Virus record (IMG/VR): IMGVR_UViG_3300035670_000609
Span: 1-38,299 of that record
DNA from: a virus
Reading direction: 5' to 3' (one strand)
Length of the DNA stretch: 38,299 bases
The translations under genes were made by a program, and so were the position numbers. Of this stretch, positions 16,095 through 23,076 are shown one piece after another. The notes under the pieces are model-generated. The model made no database searches. It was not told the DNA's origin and saw only the letters and a list, made by a program, of their open reading frames with translations. Numbering within the stretch: position 1 is the first letter of the stretch; each line of letters starts with the position of its first letter.

Positions 16095-17150
16095 TTGGGA
16101 CGAAACGGCCGACGACGCCGACCCAACGCCAGACCTCGAGGGATGGATCTACCTATGCCGTCCGACCCGATTGCCAACCTGGCCAAACGCATCGTAAAGC
16201 AGCACCCGGATCACCCGGCGCGGGGGCTGGCACGCAAACTGCGTGAAGCGGCCAACAAAGCAATCACGCTGGAGCAGGCCCGCAGCCGGATTCGGTATCA
16301 GCTTGGTGTACAAGGCAGGCGACACCGCAAACACGCTACGCAGCAGCGCCCGCCACGCCAAGCCGGCGAGCGCCGCCCGATGCCTAAGAGCATGGCAACC
16401 CCGTGGACGCCGCATGAAATGGGCGTGACCGGCCGCATCGGCATCCTGTCGGACGTCCACGTGCCGTATCACTCAGAGATCGCCGTGGCCGCCGCCGTCG
16501 GCTACCTAGCTGATCTCGGGATTGATGCGTTGCTGCTTAATGGCGACATCTGCGACTTCTACAGCATCAGCCGGTGGATGAAAGACCCGTCGCAGCGGGA
16601 CTTCAAAGGCGAGTTGGAATCGTGCCGAGACTTTCTGCACTACATCCGCGAGCGGTTTCCAGACATCGCAATTGTGCTCAAGGCCGGGAACCACGAGGAG
16701 CGTTGGCAGCACTGGCTGTGGGAGCATGCTCCCGAGATCAGTGACGACCCGATTATGAGCCTGTCGGCATGGCTCAAACTCAAAGACCACGACATCACGC
16801 TTGTTGAAGATCAGCGGCCCGTGATGCTTGGCAAGCTGCCGGTGATGCACGGCCACGAACTGCCGAAGGGGCTGGCCGCGCCGGTCAACGTTGCTCGAGG
16901 TGCGTTTCTGCGGACGCTGACGACAACGCTGGTCGGGCATTCCCACCGGACGAGCAACCACACCGAAAGCAACATGTGGCACCAGGAGACGGCGTGCTGG
17001 TCGTGCGGCTGCCTGTGCGACCTGACGCCGGAGTACGCCCGCATCAACCGGTGGAACTGGGGCTTCGCTGTGGCAACAGTCCACGACGACCGGCAGTTTG
17101 ACGTCGAGAACCTGCGCATCACGCTTGAAGGCGTCGTGCGGACGTCGTGA
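16095..17150 (+). CDS. Calcineurin-like metallophosphoesterase
   Basis: 351 aa from a TTG at 16095 that overlaps the preceding stop. ATGs at 16143 and 16155 are plausible alternative starts, and the first 20 residues are only basic filler. Complete metallophosphoesterase motif set: GILSDVHVP (DxH), LLNGDICDF (GDxxD), KAGNHEERW (GNHE), PVMHGHELP and LVGHSHRTS. The N-terminal 100 residues (NLAKRIVKQHPDHPARGLARKL...ARSRIRYQLG) look like a helical DNA-binding or oligomerisation domain I recall in front of phage phosphoesterases. The substrate is unknown: phosphodiester, nucleotide or DNA end. Confidence 0.88.
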   Translation: MGRNGRRRRPNARPRGMDLPMPSDPIANLAKRIVKQHPDHPARGLARKLREAANKAITLEQARSRIRYQLGVQGRRHRKHATQQRPPRQAGERRPMPKSMATPWTPHEMGVTGRIGILSDVHVPYHSEIAVAAAVGYLADLGIDALLLNGDICDFYSISRWMKDPSQRDFKGELESCRDFLHYIRERFPDIAIVLKAGNHEERWQHWLWEHAPEISDDPIMSLSAWLKLKDHDITLVEDQRPVMLGKLPVMHGHELPKGLAAPVNVARGAFLRTLTTTLVGHSHRTSNHTESNMWHQETACWSCGCLCDLTPEYARINRWNWGFAVATVHDDRQFDVENLRITLEGVVRTS

Positions 17151-17194
17151 GTGGACAGCAGCCGTAGGCTGCGTTGACCACCAGGAGGACGACA

Positions 17195-17662
17195 ATGACA
17201 GCAGCGACACTCGAAGAATCCAACGCAGCCATCCAAGAGGCCGTGCGACGCCGGATGGAAGCCACGCCCGACGATGACCCGAAGAAGGCCGGCTACAAGG
17301 CACCGTGCTGCGAAGGACAGCCGATGCGTGGACCAAGCGCCGCCGAGGTGCTCGAGCGGTTTAGCCCAACGCCGCCTCAGGCCAGTCTGGCGTGGTTGGA
17401 TGCCAGCAACACGCTCCAGCAGCTGCACCGGGAAAAGACCGCCCAGTACGGCGGCGAAACAGATCCGTTTGAAAACGTTACGGCCTCGGCCAAGTGCGGG
17501 GTGGAACCGTGGCGTCGTGCCCTTTGTGACCTAAGCGACTGCGTTGTGCGAATGCAGAAGTTCGCCCAAGGCCAGCCGGTTGATTGGGAGAACGCCCTGA
17601 TGGACGCAGCCAACTGGGCGCTAATCTGCTACGTGAAACTGAAGGAATCCAAGGCCACCTAA
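17195..17662 (+). CDS. MazG/nucleotide-modification-like phage protein
   Basis: 155 aa; the ATG at 17195 is chosen for its GGAGG 7 bases upstream. The C-terminal half (LHREKTAQYGGETDPFENVT, then GVEPWRRALCDLSDCVVRMQ, then WENALMDAANWALICYVKL) matches an all-alpha phage family with the pattern (K)xxxYGxxxDPFxNF...W...L.DK...K...DxLxDxANYAL. I associate this with MazG-like or nucleotide-modification proteins. Last gene of the late operon, followed by a terminator. The enzymatic role is inferred, not shown. Confidence 0.6.
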   Translation: MTAATLEESNAAIQEAVRRRMEATPDDDPKKAGYKAPCCEGQPMRGPSAAEVLERFSPTPPQASLAWLDASNTLQQLHREKTAQYGGETDPFENVTASAKCGVEPWRRALCDLSDCVVRMQKFAQGQPVDWENALMDAANWALICYVKLKESKAT

Positions 17663-17668
17663 GCCGGG

Positions 17669-17712
17669 CCAGGGCTTGAGCGGCTGGGTTTTCGTCCTTT
17701 CCCCAGCCGCTC
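17669..17712. terminator. Terminator between convergent operons
   Basis: Rightward reading: CCAG-g-GCT-tg-AGC-gg-CTGG-g-TTTT, a compact GC hairpin followed by a T-run (17689-17692). Overlapping it is a perfect 11-bp inverted repeat GAGCGGCTGGG / CCCAGCCGCTC (17678-17688 and 17702-17712). It sits between the rightward late operon and the leftward integrase/membrane-protein operon, where a two-way terminator would be expected. Confidence 0.6.
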
Positions 17713-17726
17713 GCCCTGTGCTCGAG

Positions 17727-17942
17727 CTAGCCGTGGTTCCACCAGGCCGAGTATTTTGCTGCCGCGAACCAAACGAATCCGAGCAGCCCAGTAATCATCC
17801 CGGCCATAGACGTGCCGCTAATTTCGGCACCCTTCTTTTGCCCTTCTGCGCCAACAATAAAAAGCGCAACTCCGACACAGAAAAGCAGGGTCGCAAACAC
17901 CATATGACCCTTGTATTTCTTGCTGGTTCTTTCGTTTGCCAT
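17727..17942 (-). CDS. Small two-helix membrane protein in the lysogeny operon
   Basis: 71 aa (MANERTSKKYKGHMV...). The start at 17942 is set by AAAGGAGG seven bases upstream; a longer reading to 17987 lacks such a site. Two hydrophobic segments, about residues 14-32 (VFATLLFCVGVALFIVG) and 45-62 (MAGMITGLLGFVWFAAAK), join a short basic N-terminus and an aromatic C-terminus. Encoded on the same strand just downstream of the integrase. It could be a lysogenic conversion or superinfection-exclusion protein, which is inference from position only. Confidence 0.65.
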   Translation of the reverse strand: MANERTSKKYKGHMVFATLLFCVGVALFIVGAEGQKKGAEISGTSMAGMITGLLGFVWFAAAKYSAWWNHG

Positions 17943-18017
17943 TGCGTACCTCCTTTGGGTGATTTCACCGTAACTCACGCATTTCACTCAAAAAACTGCA
18001 CAAATGTTCCAGCACTG

Positions 18018-18923
18018 CTAGCCGATGTCTGGCAAGTAGTCCACCGCCGACTGCGTCCCGACGATCCGGGCGTCGTAGTAGTGCTTTTCCGCCATTTCCT
18101 CGCTGGCGTGCCCAAGCTGCGTCTTGGCGCTGACCCCGGCTTTTTTCATGTAGCTAGCCGTAGCTTTGCGGATGCTGTGGAACGACTTGTACTCAACGCC
18201 GGCTGAGCGGCACAGCACCCGAAACGAGGCGTAGCACGACTTGTGCAGGCGACCATCAAGCCAGGGCCATACACGCTCGCTGGCGGCTCTTTGTCGGGCG
18301 GCCATACGTTTTGCCAGCTGGGGGGAAATGGCCCGTGTAATCGTGTCACGGTGGCCCTTGCGGGTCTCAGCCAAAAACGTGAGCTGGCACCTTTCTAGGT
18401 CTACCTCTGACCAGCGTAACGCCAAGATTGCCCCGATCCGCTCGCCTGTCTCAAACATCGCCTGAACCATAGTTGTCCAGAGCCATGCGGCAGGCACGCC
18501 GCTTACAACACCTTTTCGGTGCCGTGCCGCCTCCAGCAGCTTCCGCAGTTCGTCTGCCGTGAACGCCCTTGGATGCGGCACAGGAGCGACCGGGCGCTTG
18601 TAATCGGGGAACTCAATCAGTTCGCCGTTGGCGCGTTTCATCCGCTTTTTTGCCACCCAATTCCAAATGCTTCGCAGCTGGGCGGAATCCTTGGCTAGGC
18701 TGCCCTTGGAAAGTGGCTTGTTTCCGAATCGCCTGCGATGGTGATCGGCACGCCAGCGGAGAAACTTGGCGACCTCCAAGTCGTCAAGATCGTCTAGCAC
18801 TGGTTCCCGACCGAGGTATTCCGCCCACCTGTCCAGCGTCGAGCAGTAGAGATCCACCGTCCGTTGCCGCAAATCCTTAAGCGGGGCAATACGCTCTACA
18901 AGCAAAGTCCTAATCGTGTCCAT
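18018..18923 (-). CDS. int: Tyrosine-recombinase integrase
   Basis: 301 aa. An N-terminal SAM-like core-binding domain (about residues 5-95) is followed by a catalytic domain with R162 (FETGERIGAILALRW), K189 (TRKGHRD), H249-x-x-R252 (FHSIRK), H272 (QLGHAS) and the nucleophile Y282 or Y283 (EKHYYD). All catalytic residues are present. AAAGGAG lies 7 bases before the ATG. It implies a temperate lifestyle, with attP probably close by, but no att core or tRNA fragment was identified. Confidence 0.95.
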   Translation of the reverse strand: MDTIRTLLVERIAPLKDLRQRTVDLYCSTLDRWAEYLGREPVLDDLDDLEVAKFLRWRADHHRRRFGNKPLSKGSLAKDSAQLRSIWNWVAKKRMKRANGELIEFPDYKRPVAPVPHPRAFTADELRKLLEAARHRKGVVSGVPAAWLWTTMVQAMFETGERIGAILALRWSEVDLERCQLTFLAETRKGHRDTITRAISPQLAKRMAARQRAASERVWPWLDGRLHKSCYASFRVLCRSAGVEYKSFHSIRKATASYMKKAGVSAKTQLGHASEEMAEKHYYDARIVGTQSAVDYLPDIG

Positions 18924-18952
18924 TTAGACGCTCCTTTGGTTAAGTTGCGCCA

Positions 18953-18981
18953 ATTGTAGGACGTGCTGAACAGGTGTACAA
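18953..18981 (-). promoter_or_regulatory. Leftward integrase promoter
   Basis: On the minus strand: -35 TTGTAC, 17-bp spacer, -10 TACAAT. The predicted start point leaves a leader of about 20 bases carrying AAAGGAG before the integrase ATG. It coincides almost base for base with a rightward promoter on the other strand. Confidence 0.65.
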
Positions 18982-18982
18982 T
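18954..18982 (+). promoter_or_regulatory. Rightward promoter overlapping the integrase promoter
   Basis: On the plus strand: -35 TTGTAG (18954-18959), 17-bp spacer, -10 TACAAT (18977-18982). The inverted repeat ATTGTA...TACAAT makes the -10 of each promoter overlap the -35 of the other, so the two cannot be occupied at once. It would give a leader of about 135 bases for the HTH gene at 19125. A related 14-15 base sequence GTGTACA(A/G)...GTTTCG/GTTCG recurs at 18974-18987 and 19028-19042, possibly operator copies. Confidence 0.55.
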
Positions 18983-19080
18983 GTTCGCACCCGCACCCCG
19001 TCCGTTTTAACAATCGGCACAAAAGTAGTGTACAGAGTTTCGACTAACTGCGACAATAGAGAGTAGGGCGGACGACTCGT

Positions 19081-19108
19081 TTGACGGGGTTGCTTCGCCA
19101 AATACGAT
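19081..19108 (+). promoter_or_regulatory. Promoter for the HTH gene
   Basis: TTGACG (19081-19086), 16-bp spacer, TACGAT (19103-19108). Expected transcription start is about 19115, so the start codon at 19107 would be upstream of the RNA. This supports translation from 19116 (leaderless) or 19125. Confidence 0.5.
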
Positions 19109-19124
19109 GCAGGGCATGGTTGCG

Positions 19125-19385
19125 ATGGCAGATCTCGAACAGGGCAAGTACCTCACTGTCAAGGAAGCCGTGGCACACATGGGCTGTGCCGAGTCGTGGG
19201 TGAGGACGCTTCTTTGTCGTGGCGCACTCAAAGGGGCGAAGAAGTTCGGGGAGCGAGCCTGGATGATTCCCCTGGCTGCCGCCACTGAGGCCAGAGACGC
19301 GCTGACGACCAGGTCTACAGGCAAGCGGCATCTTGCCAAGCGGCCGCTGGCCAAGCGAAAGAAGCCAGGCAAACGCAAGAAATAG
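19125..19385 (+). CDS. HTH (MerR/excisionase-like) DNA-binding protein with basic tail
   Basis: 86 aa from the ATG at 19125 (in-frame ATGs at 19107 and 19116 are alternatives). MADLEQGKYLTVKEAVAHMG then AESWVRTLLCRGALKGAKKFGERAWMI is the winged HTH pattern of excisionase/MerR-like (HTH_17) proteins. The last 25 residues are almost all Lys/Arg/Pro/Ala (KRHLAKRPLAKRKKPGKRKK), like a histone-type tail. Divergent from the integrase, so it may be an excisionase or a regulator of the int promoter. It is the nearest candidate for a lysogeny switch protein. Confidence 0.7.
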   Translation: MADLEQGKYLTVKEAVAHMGCAESWVRTLLCRGALKGAKKFGERAWMIPLAAATEARDALTTRSTGKRHLAKRPLAKRKKPGKRKK

Positions 19386-19433
19386 CGATTCTCGCTGCTT
19401 CTTGATTGCTCACGATATTTTTGCCTGGACGGC

Positions 19434-19462
19434 TTGACGCCTAACTGACGATAACCTAGAGT
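19434..19462 (+). promoter_or_regulatory. Promoter in the early leader region
   Basis: TTGACG (19434-19439), 17-bp spacer, TAGAGT (19457-19462), in the 340-base space after the HTH gene. The only coding capacity before the next terminator is a 26-codon hydrophobic ORF at 19520. Confidence 0.5.
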
Positions 19463-19519
19463 ACGCCGCCGTGGCGTTTAGTGATCTGGTCGCAATGACG
19501 AAAGGCATGGAAGCCAATC

Positions 19520-19600
19520 ATGAACACACAGCTACTGCTCGAGCTGCTCATCATCTGCCTGCGGATTGTTTCCGCCGGTCTTTGCCTTACTCCCAACTGA
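19520..19600 (+). CDS. Possible 26-aa hydrophobic microprotein
   Basis: MNTQLLLELLIICLRIVSAG followed by LCLTPN. One amphipathic or membrane-like helix (residues 4-23). GGAAG lies about 7 bases before the ATG. It sits alone between a promoter (19434-19462) and a terminator (19607-19642), so the stretch could be a tiny transcription unit. An overlapping 67-codon frame from GTG 19471 looks less protein-like. Low certainty that it is translated. Confidence 0.35.
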   Translation: MNTQLLLELLIICLRIVSAGLCLTPN

Positions 19601-19606
19601 CGCTAG

Positions 19607-19642
19607 CCACTAGTCGAGCGTCACGTAGTGGACGATCTTTTT
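19607..19642 (+). terminator. Rho-independent terminator candidate
   Basis: CCACTA (19607-19612) and TAGTGG (19626-19631) can pair and are followed by a short spacer and TTTTT (19638-19642). A competing 7-bp pair TGACGCT/AGCGTCA (19598-19604/19617-19623) overlaps it, so alternative folds are possible. It lies between two promoters. Confidence 0.45.
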
Positions 19643-19670
19643 ACCCCCCTCGTTTTCCGGGGCGACTCGC

Positions 19671-19698
19671 TTGACCGCACACTATACGGCGGTACAGT
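19671..19698 (+). promoter_or_regulatory. Main early promoter
   Basis: TTGACC (19671-19676), 16-bp spacer, TACAGT (19693-19698). It precedes the long rightward early operon, which has no further clear promoter until the accessory region. The first gene begins 28 bases downstream of the -10. Confidence 0.6.
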
Positions 19699-19726
19699 GC
19701 CCCACCACACCAAAGGACACGACGAC

Positions 19727-19954
19727 ATGGACCCGCACGCACGAGAAGCCGCTGCCGCAACCGCAGCCATCGCAAGTTTTTACAGCACGACATGGCGGCC
19801 CAAGCAGGGCGACATCGTCCGGGTGCTTGAGCCGTTCCGAGAGACGCCGGTTTTCGCCACCGTGCAGCACGCTCACGGCGATGTTGTGCTGGTGCTCACC
19901 GACAGAGGCGAAAGCCTGGAATACGACCGGGAGGAGTGCGAGCGAGTTTTTTAG
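19727..19954 (+). CDS. Small early protein, beta-barrel-like
   Basis: 75 aa (MDPHAREAAAATAAIASFYS...). AAAGGA is about 10 bases before the ATG, the same leader motif used by several early genes. The second half (KQGDIVRVLEPFRETPVFATVQHAHGDVVLVLTDRG) looks like a small SH3-like barrel, and it ends in an acidic patch. First gene of the early operon; such positions often hold host-takeover or regulatory proteins. No family recognised. Confidence 0.6.
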   Translation: MDPHAREAAAATAAIASFYSTTWRPKQGDIVRVLEPFRETPVFATVQHAHGDVVLVLTDRGESLEYDREECERVF

Positions 19955-20059
19955 GAGACCGGGCGGAGCCTGGATTGCAGGGAGGCATGCGAGCGGTGGA
20001 CTGAAGGACCGGGAAGCCGCTGGTGGTTTTGAAAAGGACACGAAACGAAAGGACACGAG

Positions 20060-20746
20060 ATGAGCACAGAACTGGCAACGGTTGAAACCTCGGCAGTCGC
20101 CTCGCACAGGGCCGCCACGAATGCAGCAGGACTCTGCCGCGACTTGGTGGTGAAGACCGCCATGAAGATCCAAGGGCGGAGGTACGTGCAGGTCGAAGGC
20201 TGGCAGGCGATCGCCAATGCTTTCGGCTGCATTGCATCCGCCAGGGACGTGGAGCGTGTCGAGGGTGGCTATCGTGCCACCGGCCAGGTCATCCGCGTCG
20301 CAGACGGCAAGGTACTGGCGGAGGCCGAGGGCTTCGTCGGCGATGACGAATCTACCTGGGCCAAGCGGCCCGTGTTCGCCCGGCGAGCGATGGCACAGAC
20401 CAGGGCCATGAGCCGCGCGTGCCGATCGGCGTTTGCCTTCGTTGTCACGCTGATGGATGCCGGGCTGGAAACAACGCCGGCTGAGGAGATGTCTGGCGTT
20501 GTCCAGCCGGAACCTGTGGTTGTGAGGACCAAACTGGACTCGCCGCCGGCAGCGGACAAGACGCCGGTCGAGATTGCACGCGAACTGATCCGCGCGGCAA
20601 CGAGCGTTGACCAGGTAATGATCCTGCGAGCCAGAGTCGAGGCCCGGCTAAAGGACAAGACGCTGTCGTCCTTTGAGGCCGACGAGCTGTTCGATCAGGC
20701 GCAGGCCCGCCAAGAGTTCCTCGAAGAGAGCGAGGTGCCGGCATGA
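20060..20746 (+). CDS. Phage protein probably linked to recombination/ssDNA
   Basis: 228 aa. Residues 36-56 (KIQGRRYVQVEGWQAIANAFG) and about 100-130 (WAKRPVFARRAMAQTRAMSR and following) match a phage family I recall with the pattern (K)IxGRxYVxxEGWQ...SMAQTRAxSKAxR. It is usually found in early recombination or replication clusters and is often listed as unknown. The C-terminal third is helical and acidic. AAAGGA precedes the ATG. A DNA-annealing or recombination-partner role is inference. Confidence 0.6.
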   Translation: MSTELATVETSAVASHRAATNAAGLCRDLVVKTAMKIQGRRYVQVEGWQAIANAFGCIASARDVERVEGGYRATGQVIRVADGKVLAEAEGFVGDDESTWAKRPVFARRAMAQTRAMSRACRSAFAFVVTLMDAGLETTPAEEMSGVVQPEPVVVRTKLDSPPAADKTPVEIARELIRAATSVDQVMILRARVEARLKDKTLSSFEADELFDQAQARQEFLEESEVPA

Positions 20747-21078
20747 GCGAGCAAAAAAAAATGTACCGAGCGTTCTTTCACTTCGGCGCGTTGTCCATGT
20801 GGCACCCGGAATCACCGGCGCAGGGCTTCTGCTCGCAGATGTTCTTGTCTCCCTGCGGACAGTACGTGCAGGTTCAGCGTCAACGGCCGGATAAGAGTTG
20901 GGAAAACGTCCGAGAAGAAATCTCACGCTACTGGCAGCCCACCAAAGCCCAGGCATACGCCCAGGTTTCAGACCGGTTGCGGCTGATTGGACAGACGCTG
21001 ATAGCTCAGGCCGACCAGTTTGACCGGGAGGCAGCAGAGGAGATCAGCACGCCCGCCGTGGCGTCAGAGTCGCTGTGA
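20743..21078 (+). CDS. Early protein of unknown function
   Basis: 111 aa, in ATGA overlap with the preceding gene. The start (MSEQKKMYRAFFHFGALSMW) is followed by an aromatic beta region (YVQVQRQRPDKSW) and a helical C-terminus (QAYAQVSDRLRLIGQTLIAQ). It is co-translated with the putative recombination gene, suggesting a joint role. The following 123 bases to the next gene hold no clear feature except a TTGACC without a matching -10. Confidence 0.55.
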   Translation: MSEQKKMYRAFFHFGALSMWHPESPAQGFCSQMFLSPCGQYVQVQRQRPDKSWENVREEISRYWQPTKAQAYAQVSDRLRLIGQTLIAQADQFDREAAEEISTPAVASESL

Positions 21079-21201
21079 TGCGACATCGGCCGTTTCGCGG
21101 GAGTATCGACCAGACCACCGCAGTCGAGGCCGTTTTAGACATGGGGCGGTGACTTGACCGGATGCCGCACGTTACGCGGCCAAAACACGAAAGGATGCGT
21201 G

Positions 21202-21510
21202 ATGAGCGACTACTACTCGGACAGCGTGACTGACCTTCCGCTGTTTCGCCGCACCGATCCGGTGACGTCCAAGATCGCTGGCACGATGGCCCGCGAGTTC
21301 AAGGGCGACCACGAGCGGCGAATCCTCGAGGCGCTGGCCGCTGGGCCGGGGACCAAGGACGAGATCGCCGTACGCTGCGGCCTGAGCGAGCAGCAGGTGG
21401 CCCGGCGAATGCACGGGCTGGCTCGGGCCGGGCTTGTGGAGGCGACGGGCACGACTAGGCCGAGCGCGAGCGGAAGGCCAGAGCGGGTGTATCGGAGGGT
21501 TTTGGCATGA
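21202..21510 (+). CDS. Winged-helix DNA-binding protein
   Basis: 102 aa from the ATG at 21202 with AAAGGA upstream (an upstream TTG at 21154 is less likely). Residues about 35-90 form a winged helix: HERRILEALAAGPGTKDEIA, then CGLSEQQVARRMHGLARAGL, then a wing with TTRPSASGRPERVYRRV. Similar domains serve as transcription regulators and as phage replication accessory factors. The N-terminal part (LPLFRRTDPVTSKIAG) resembles a stretch found in small phage HTH proteins. Confidence 0.65.
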   Translation: MSDYYSDSVTDLPLFRRTDPVTSKIAGTMAREFKGDHERRILEALAAGPGTKDEIAVRCGLSEQQVARRMHGLARAGLVEATGTTRPSASGRPERVYRRVLA

Positions 21511-21905
21511 GGCCAGACGTTGACGCCTACAACCGTTACATCGCTAGTCACCAGTGGGCATGCAAGCGAGACGCTCGCAAGGAAATCGACGGCCACCGAT
21601 GCCAGACGTGCCTGCACGACGGCACTTTGTGGCGTCTTGAGGTTCACCACAAGACATATGAGCGCCTCGGCAATGAAGACGTTGAGCGTGATTTGGTAAC
21701 GCTCTGCTGCCAGTGCCATGAGGCTGTCACAAGCGTAATCCGGTCTCGTCGGTATGACGGGAAGCCGGTGCCAGTGTGTTTTGTTTCAGATGATTTCATT
21801 TCACGAAAGGATGTGCGATATGGCATGGACGACCTTGACCTACAAGATCACGGGCGACGCTCCGCTGATTATGCACAACGGGGATCTCGCAAACCCGTTG
21901 AGTAA
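21507..21905 (+). CDS. HNH-type nuclease or zinc-finger protein
   Basis: 132 aa, ATGA overlap with the winged-helix gene. CQTC (32-35), LEVHHKTYERLGNE (about 44-57) and LVTLCCQCHEAV (about 63-74) give the CxxC...HH...N...CxxCH layout of HNH nucleases. The C-terminal 50 residues are not part of the fold and overlap the next gene by 86 bases in another frame, so the stop may have drifted. Possible DNA-processing nuclease in the early region. Confidence 0.7.
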   Translation: MRPDVDAYNRYIASHQWACKRDARKEIDGHRCQTCLHDGTLWRLEVHHKTYERLGNEDVERDLVTLCCQCHEAVTSVIRSRRYDGKPVPVCFVSDDFISRKDVRYGMDDLDLQDHGRRSADYAQRGSRKPVE

Positions 21906-22446
21906 GGCCGCCAAGGCTCTCAAGCAGGTGACGAGCAAGAAGAAGAAGACCGACGCCGACTTTGAGCGGATGGCCGAGATTGAGTTTAAGGCCGGTCTCT
22001 ACATCGACGAGGATCGCGGTCCTGTGATACCCGGCGAGAACATCGAGGCCACGATCTACAACGCGGCCAAGATCACCAAGGAGGGAAAGATCGCCAAGTC
22101 GGCGTGCTTTGTGCCGAAGGCTGCCGTGCTGCAGTACAGCGGGCCGCGCGACGCCGATGGTTTGTGGAAGGACGAGCGGTTTCGAGACTGCTCTCCCGCG
22201 AAGATAGGCATGGCCCGTGTTATGCGGACACGGCCAATTTTTGAACAGTGGTCGGCGATTGTGGAAGTCGAGTTTGAGGACTCGGTCGTGAACGAAGACC
22301 AAGTCGATCGCTGGATGCACGCAGCTGGCACGCAGGTCGGGCTTTGCGACTGGCGGCCAAAGCATGGACGTTTCACGGCCGAGAAGGTGGCAAACACGAC
22401 TCCTAAGAAGCGGAAGTCGGCACCGGAGGCTGTCGGCGCGTCATGA
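21820..22446 (+). CDS. Phage protein with RAMP-like IPG motif (weak)
   Basis: 208 aa; ATG 21820 chosen for AAAGGA upstream. The pattern begins LTYKITGDAPLIMHNGDLAN, has a basic stretch (KKKKTD), then RGPVIPGENIEATIYNAAK, FVPKAAVLQYSG, and ends VGLCDWRPKHGRFTAEKV. I recall this plan (GxxPLxMH...iPxxxixxai...vGlGdWRP) from phage proteins of unknown function. The IPGxxIxAxI segment resembles the IPGSSLKG turn of Cas7/RAMP-type RNA-binding folds. That link is a structural guess. The structured repeat array begins about 100 bases after its stop. Confidence 0.55.
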   Translation: MAWTTLTYKITGDAPLIMHNGDLANPLSKAAKALKQVTSKKKKTDADFERMAEIEFKAGLYIDEDRGPVIPGENIEATIYNAAKITKEGKIAKSACFVPKAAVLQYSGPRDADGLWKDERFRDCSPAKIGMARVMRTRPIFEQWSAIVEVEFEDSVVNEDQVDRWMHAAGTQVGLCDWRPKHGRFTAEKVANTTPKKRKSAPEAVGAS

Positions 22447-22552
22447 GACAAAAGAACTGAGGCGTGGTGAGGTCTGGCGATGTGAGGTGGTGCCAGGCAG
22501 GGCGGGGTGAGTTGCGTGTTCTGGCGCGGCGAGGCACCGCAAGATTGTTAAA

Positions 22553-22598
22553 CCACTCTCGTGATAGGCACGGCAGCATCTTCGACGGTGCGGAGTGG
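22553..22598 (+). ncRNA. Three-way-junction unit 1
   Basis: Outer stem CCACTC/GAGTGG (6 bp). Second hairpin CGTG-ATAGG-CACG. Third hairpin GCATC-TTCGAC-GGTGC (one G-U pair). Linkers are T, GCA and G. 46 bases. Confidence 0.7.
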
Positions 22599-22697
22599 GA
22601 TGGAATGAGGTCGGGCATGACATGTTCGGATCTGTTCCGGTGGGATTTGGTTGTGCAAGGCGTGGCAAGTTCCGGCGAGTCCGGGCCCCGCATAAAA

Positions 22698-22743
22698 CCA
22701 CCTACACGGTCGGCGTGGTTGCGGCTTCGATGCCGCAAGGTGG
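22698..22743 (+). ncRNA. Three-way-junction unit 2
   Basis: Outer stem CCACC/GGTGG. The second hairpin is CACG-GTCGG-CGTG, in which both sides are changed relative to the other units so that pairing is kept. Third hairpin TTGCGGC-TTCGAT-GCCGCAA. 46 bases. An extra flanking pair CCGCA/TGCGG is possible. Confidence 0.7.
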
Positions 22744-22818
22744 GATGGATTGCGGCACGTCACGTCGGGGCAAGTTGTGCCACGTCGGGGTCGGTCCTGT
22801 CCTGGCTAGTCATGGAAA

Positions 22819-22863
22819 CCACCATCGTGTTGGCACGGAGGCCGATCAACGCGGCCGTGGTGG
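22819..22863 (+). ncRNA. Three-way-junction unit 3
   Basis: Outer stem CCACCA/TGGTGG, second hairpin CGTG-TTGG-CACG, third hairpin GGCCG-ATCAACG-CGGCC. Linkers T, GA and G. 45 bases. Confidence 0.7.
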
Positions 22864-22931
22864 GATGCACCCAGGCGAGCTGGTGCGAGTCGAGTCGGTG
22901 TGCGGAAAGGCGTGTTGTGTTTTGGCATTGA

Positions 22932-22978
22932 ACCACACCCGTGCAGGCACGGTTCCCGATCAACGCGGGAGGTGTGGT
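22932..22978 (+). ncRNA. Three-way-junction unit 4
   Basis: Outer stem ACCACACC/GGTGTGGT (8 bp), extended by TTGA/TCAA across a 2-base bulge. Second hairpin CGTG-CAGG-CACG. Third hairpin TCCCG-ATCAACG-CGGGA, with the same loop as unit 3 but a different, still fully paired stem. 47 bases. Confidence 0.7.
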
Positions 22979-23076
22979 ATTCAATTTTGGAAGGTCTGGG
23001 TTTGTCACGTTGGGGTAGTTCTTGGTTTGTCACGTTAGTTCGGGCTACGGCATGTTTGGGTCAGGCACGGTTAACG

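Noticed and set aside
16506-17336. 276-codon minus-strand frame opposite the phosphoesterase
   Set aside because: The plus strand carries the full metallophosphoesterase motif set; the reverse frame has no recognisable features.
19471-19674. 67-codon frame from a GTG overlapping the 26-codon ORF
   Set aside because: No ribosome-binding site, runs through the candidate terminator hairpin, and the product looks like random translation.
21154-21180. TTGACC as a -35 box before the winged-helix gene
   Set aside because: No acceptable -10 at 16-18 bases, and the same bases provide only a poor TTG start for that gene.
22464-22931. 155-codon frame in the structured region, and a 111-codon minus frame at 22403-22738
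   Set aside because: No ribosome-binding site, atypical Arg/Cys/Trp-rich products, and they run through paired stems whose two sides covary between units, which argues for structure rather than coding.
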